Below, piece by piece: positions 5,724 through 6,192 of a stretch of 6,192 bases of DNA (position 1 is its first letter; each line of letters opens with the position of its first letter). The notes beneath the pieces are model-generated. The model did not search any database, was not told where the DNA came from, and saw nothing but the letters and a program-made list of their open reading frames with translations. Both the position numbers and the translations under genes were made by a program. Source of the DNA: an uncultured Comamonadaceae bacterium (GTDB taxonomy: Bacteria; Pseudomonadota; Gammaproteobacteria; Burkholderiales; Burkholderiaceae); the NCBI GenBank assembly GCA_946482115.1, contig CAMLQP010000179.1, forward strand, positions 1 through 6,192, given 5' to 3'.

Positions 5724-6192
5724 GTCACCCGGTTCTCGGACGCGATGCCCTGCACACGGTCCACCTCACCCTCAACGGCCGCGAACGCCGTGGCCAGGCC
5801 CAGCCGCGCTTGCTGCTCAGCGATTTTCTGCGGCACGAAATCGGCGCGACGGGCACCCACGTCGGCTGTGAACACGGCGTCTGTGGCGCCTGCACCGTGC
5901 GCATCGACGGCGTGGCGGCTCGCGCCTGTCTGACCTTGGCGGTGCAGGTTGACGGCCGTCGCGTGGACACCGTGGAGGCGCCGCAGGGGGAACACCCGCT
6001 GCTGGACGCCCTCAGGGCCGCCTTCAAGCGCCACCACGCCCTGCAATGCGGCTTCTGCACGGCCGGCATCCTCATGTCCAGCGCCGACTGGCTGCAGCGC
6101 CAGCAGGCCGCGGGCCAGCGGCCAGACGAGGGCGAGGTGCGCGACATGCTCAGCGGGCACCTGTGCCGCTGCACCGGCTACACGCCGATCGT
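5720..6192 (+). CDS. Molybdenum hydroxylase (2Fe-2S) small subunit (CoxS-type), C-terminus cut by the window edge
   Basis: The frame gives 157 complete codons and is still open at the right edge; a family length of about 155-180 aa suggests only a short tail is missing. It should carry two [2Fe-2S] clusters linking the Mo centre to FAD. The N-terminal plant-ferredoxin-type domain has C50, C55 and C58 ([12 protein letters not shown]) plus C70. The C-terminal helical domain has C110 and C113 ([12 protein letters not shown]) and C149 and C151 ([10 protein letters not shown]). All eight ligands are therefore present. The N-terminus ([20 protein letters not shown]) lacks a twin-arginine or hydrophobic signal, consistent with a cytoplasmic enzyme. 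GGAG (5710-5713) sits six bases before ATG 5720, and the start overlaps the preceding stop as ATGA. The order large-medium-small differs from coxMSL, the order in classical CO dehydrogenase operons. Further operon genes, such as maturation factors, may lie beyond the window. Confidence 0.93.
   Translation, partial: MSHPVLGRDALHTVHLTLNGRERRGQAQPRLLLSDFLRHEIGATGTHVGCEHGVCGACTVRIDGVAARACLTLAVQVDGRRVDTVEAPQGEHPLLDALRAAFKRHHALQCGFCTAGILMSSADWLQRQQAAGQRPDEGEVRDMLSGHLCRCTGYTPI

Noticed and set aside
1912..6192. Annotation of the operon as aerobic CO dehydrogenase (coxLMS)
   Set aside because: The subunit types and the CoxG domain invite this name, but the AYxCSFR loop is absent and the gene order differs, so CO as substrate is not supported.

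Overview
The window looks like a high-GC proteobacterial chromosome, most likely a betaproteobacterium of the Comamonadaceae type. This is an inference from strong G/C preference at third codon positions, the gene families present and their general resemblance to genes of that group; no marker gene fixes the taxon. The right two thirds carry a molybdenum hydroxylase operon with its probable regulator. The left edge holds the start of an unrelated, oppositely oriented gene.

Layout. Positions 1-142 (minus strand) encode the N-terminus of a YkgJ-type cysteine-cluster protein that runs off the left edge. Positions 143-795 are a GC-poorer gap with no convincing gene. A sigma-70-like promoter (796-824) and a well-placed ribosome binding site precede an AraC-family regulator that starts at GTG 885 and ends at 1763. 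A 148-bp intergenic region (1764-1911) is dense in inverted and direct repeats. It leads into three tightly coupled genes: a 999-aa molybdopterin-binding large subunit (1912-4911, TTG start), a 271-aa FAD-binding medium subunit (4908-5723) and a (2Fe-2S) small subunit (5720 to the right edge, truncated there). Both junctions are 4-bp ATGA stop/start overlaps.

How the genes work together. The three subunits should form a cytoplasmic xanthine dehydrogenase / CO dehydrogenase-type hydroxylase. Substrate would be oxidised at the Mo-pterin centre of the large subunit, and electrons would pass through two [2Fe-2S] clusters in the small subunit to FAD in the medium subunit. The AraC-type regulator, encoded just upstream on the same strand, probably controls the operon in response to the substrate or a related compound. 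The substrate cannot be read from the sequence. The CO dehydrogenase active-site loop AYxCSFR is absent and an RGFGGPQ loop of the xanthine dehydrogenase type is present.

The most notable feature is a complete CoxG-like SRPBCC domain fused to the C-terminus of the large subunit. CoxG is normally a separate protein linked to membrane attachment and quinone coupling of CO dehydrogenase. The fusion suggests that this hydroxylase carries its own membrane or quinone docking module.
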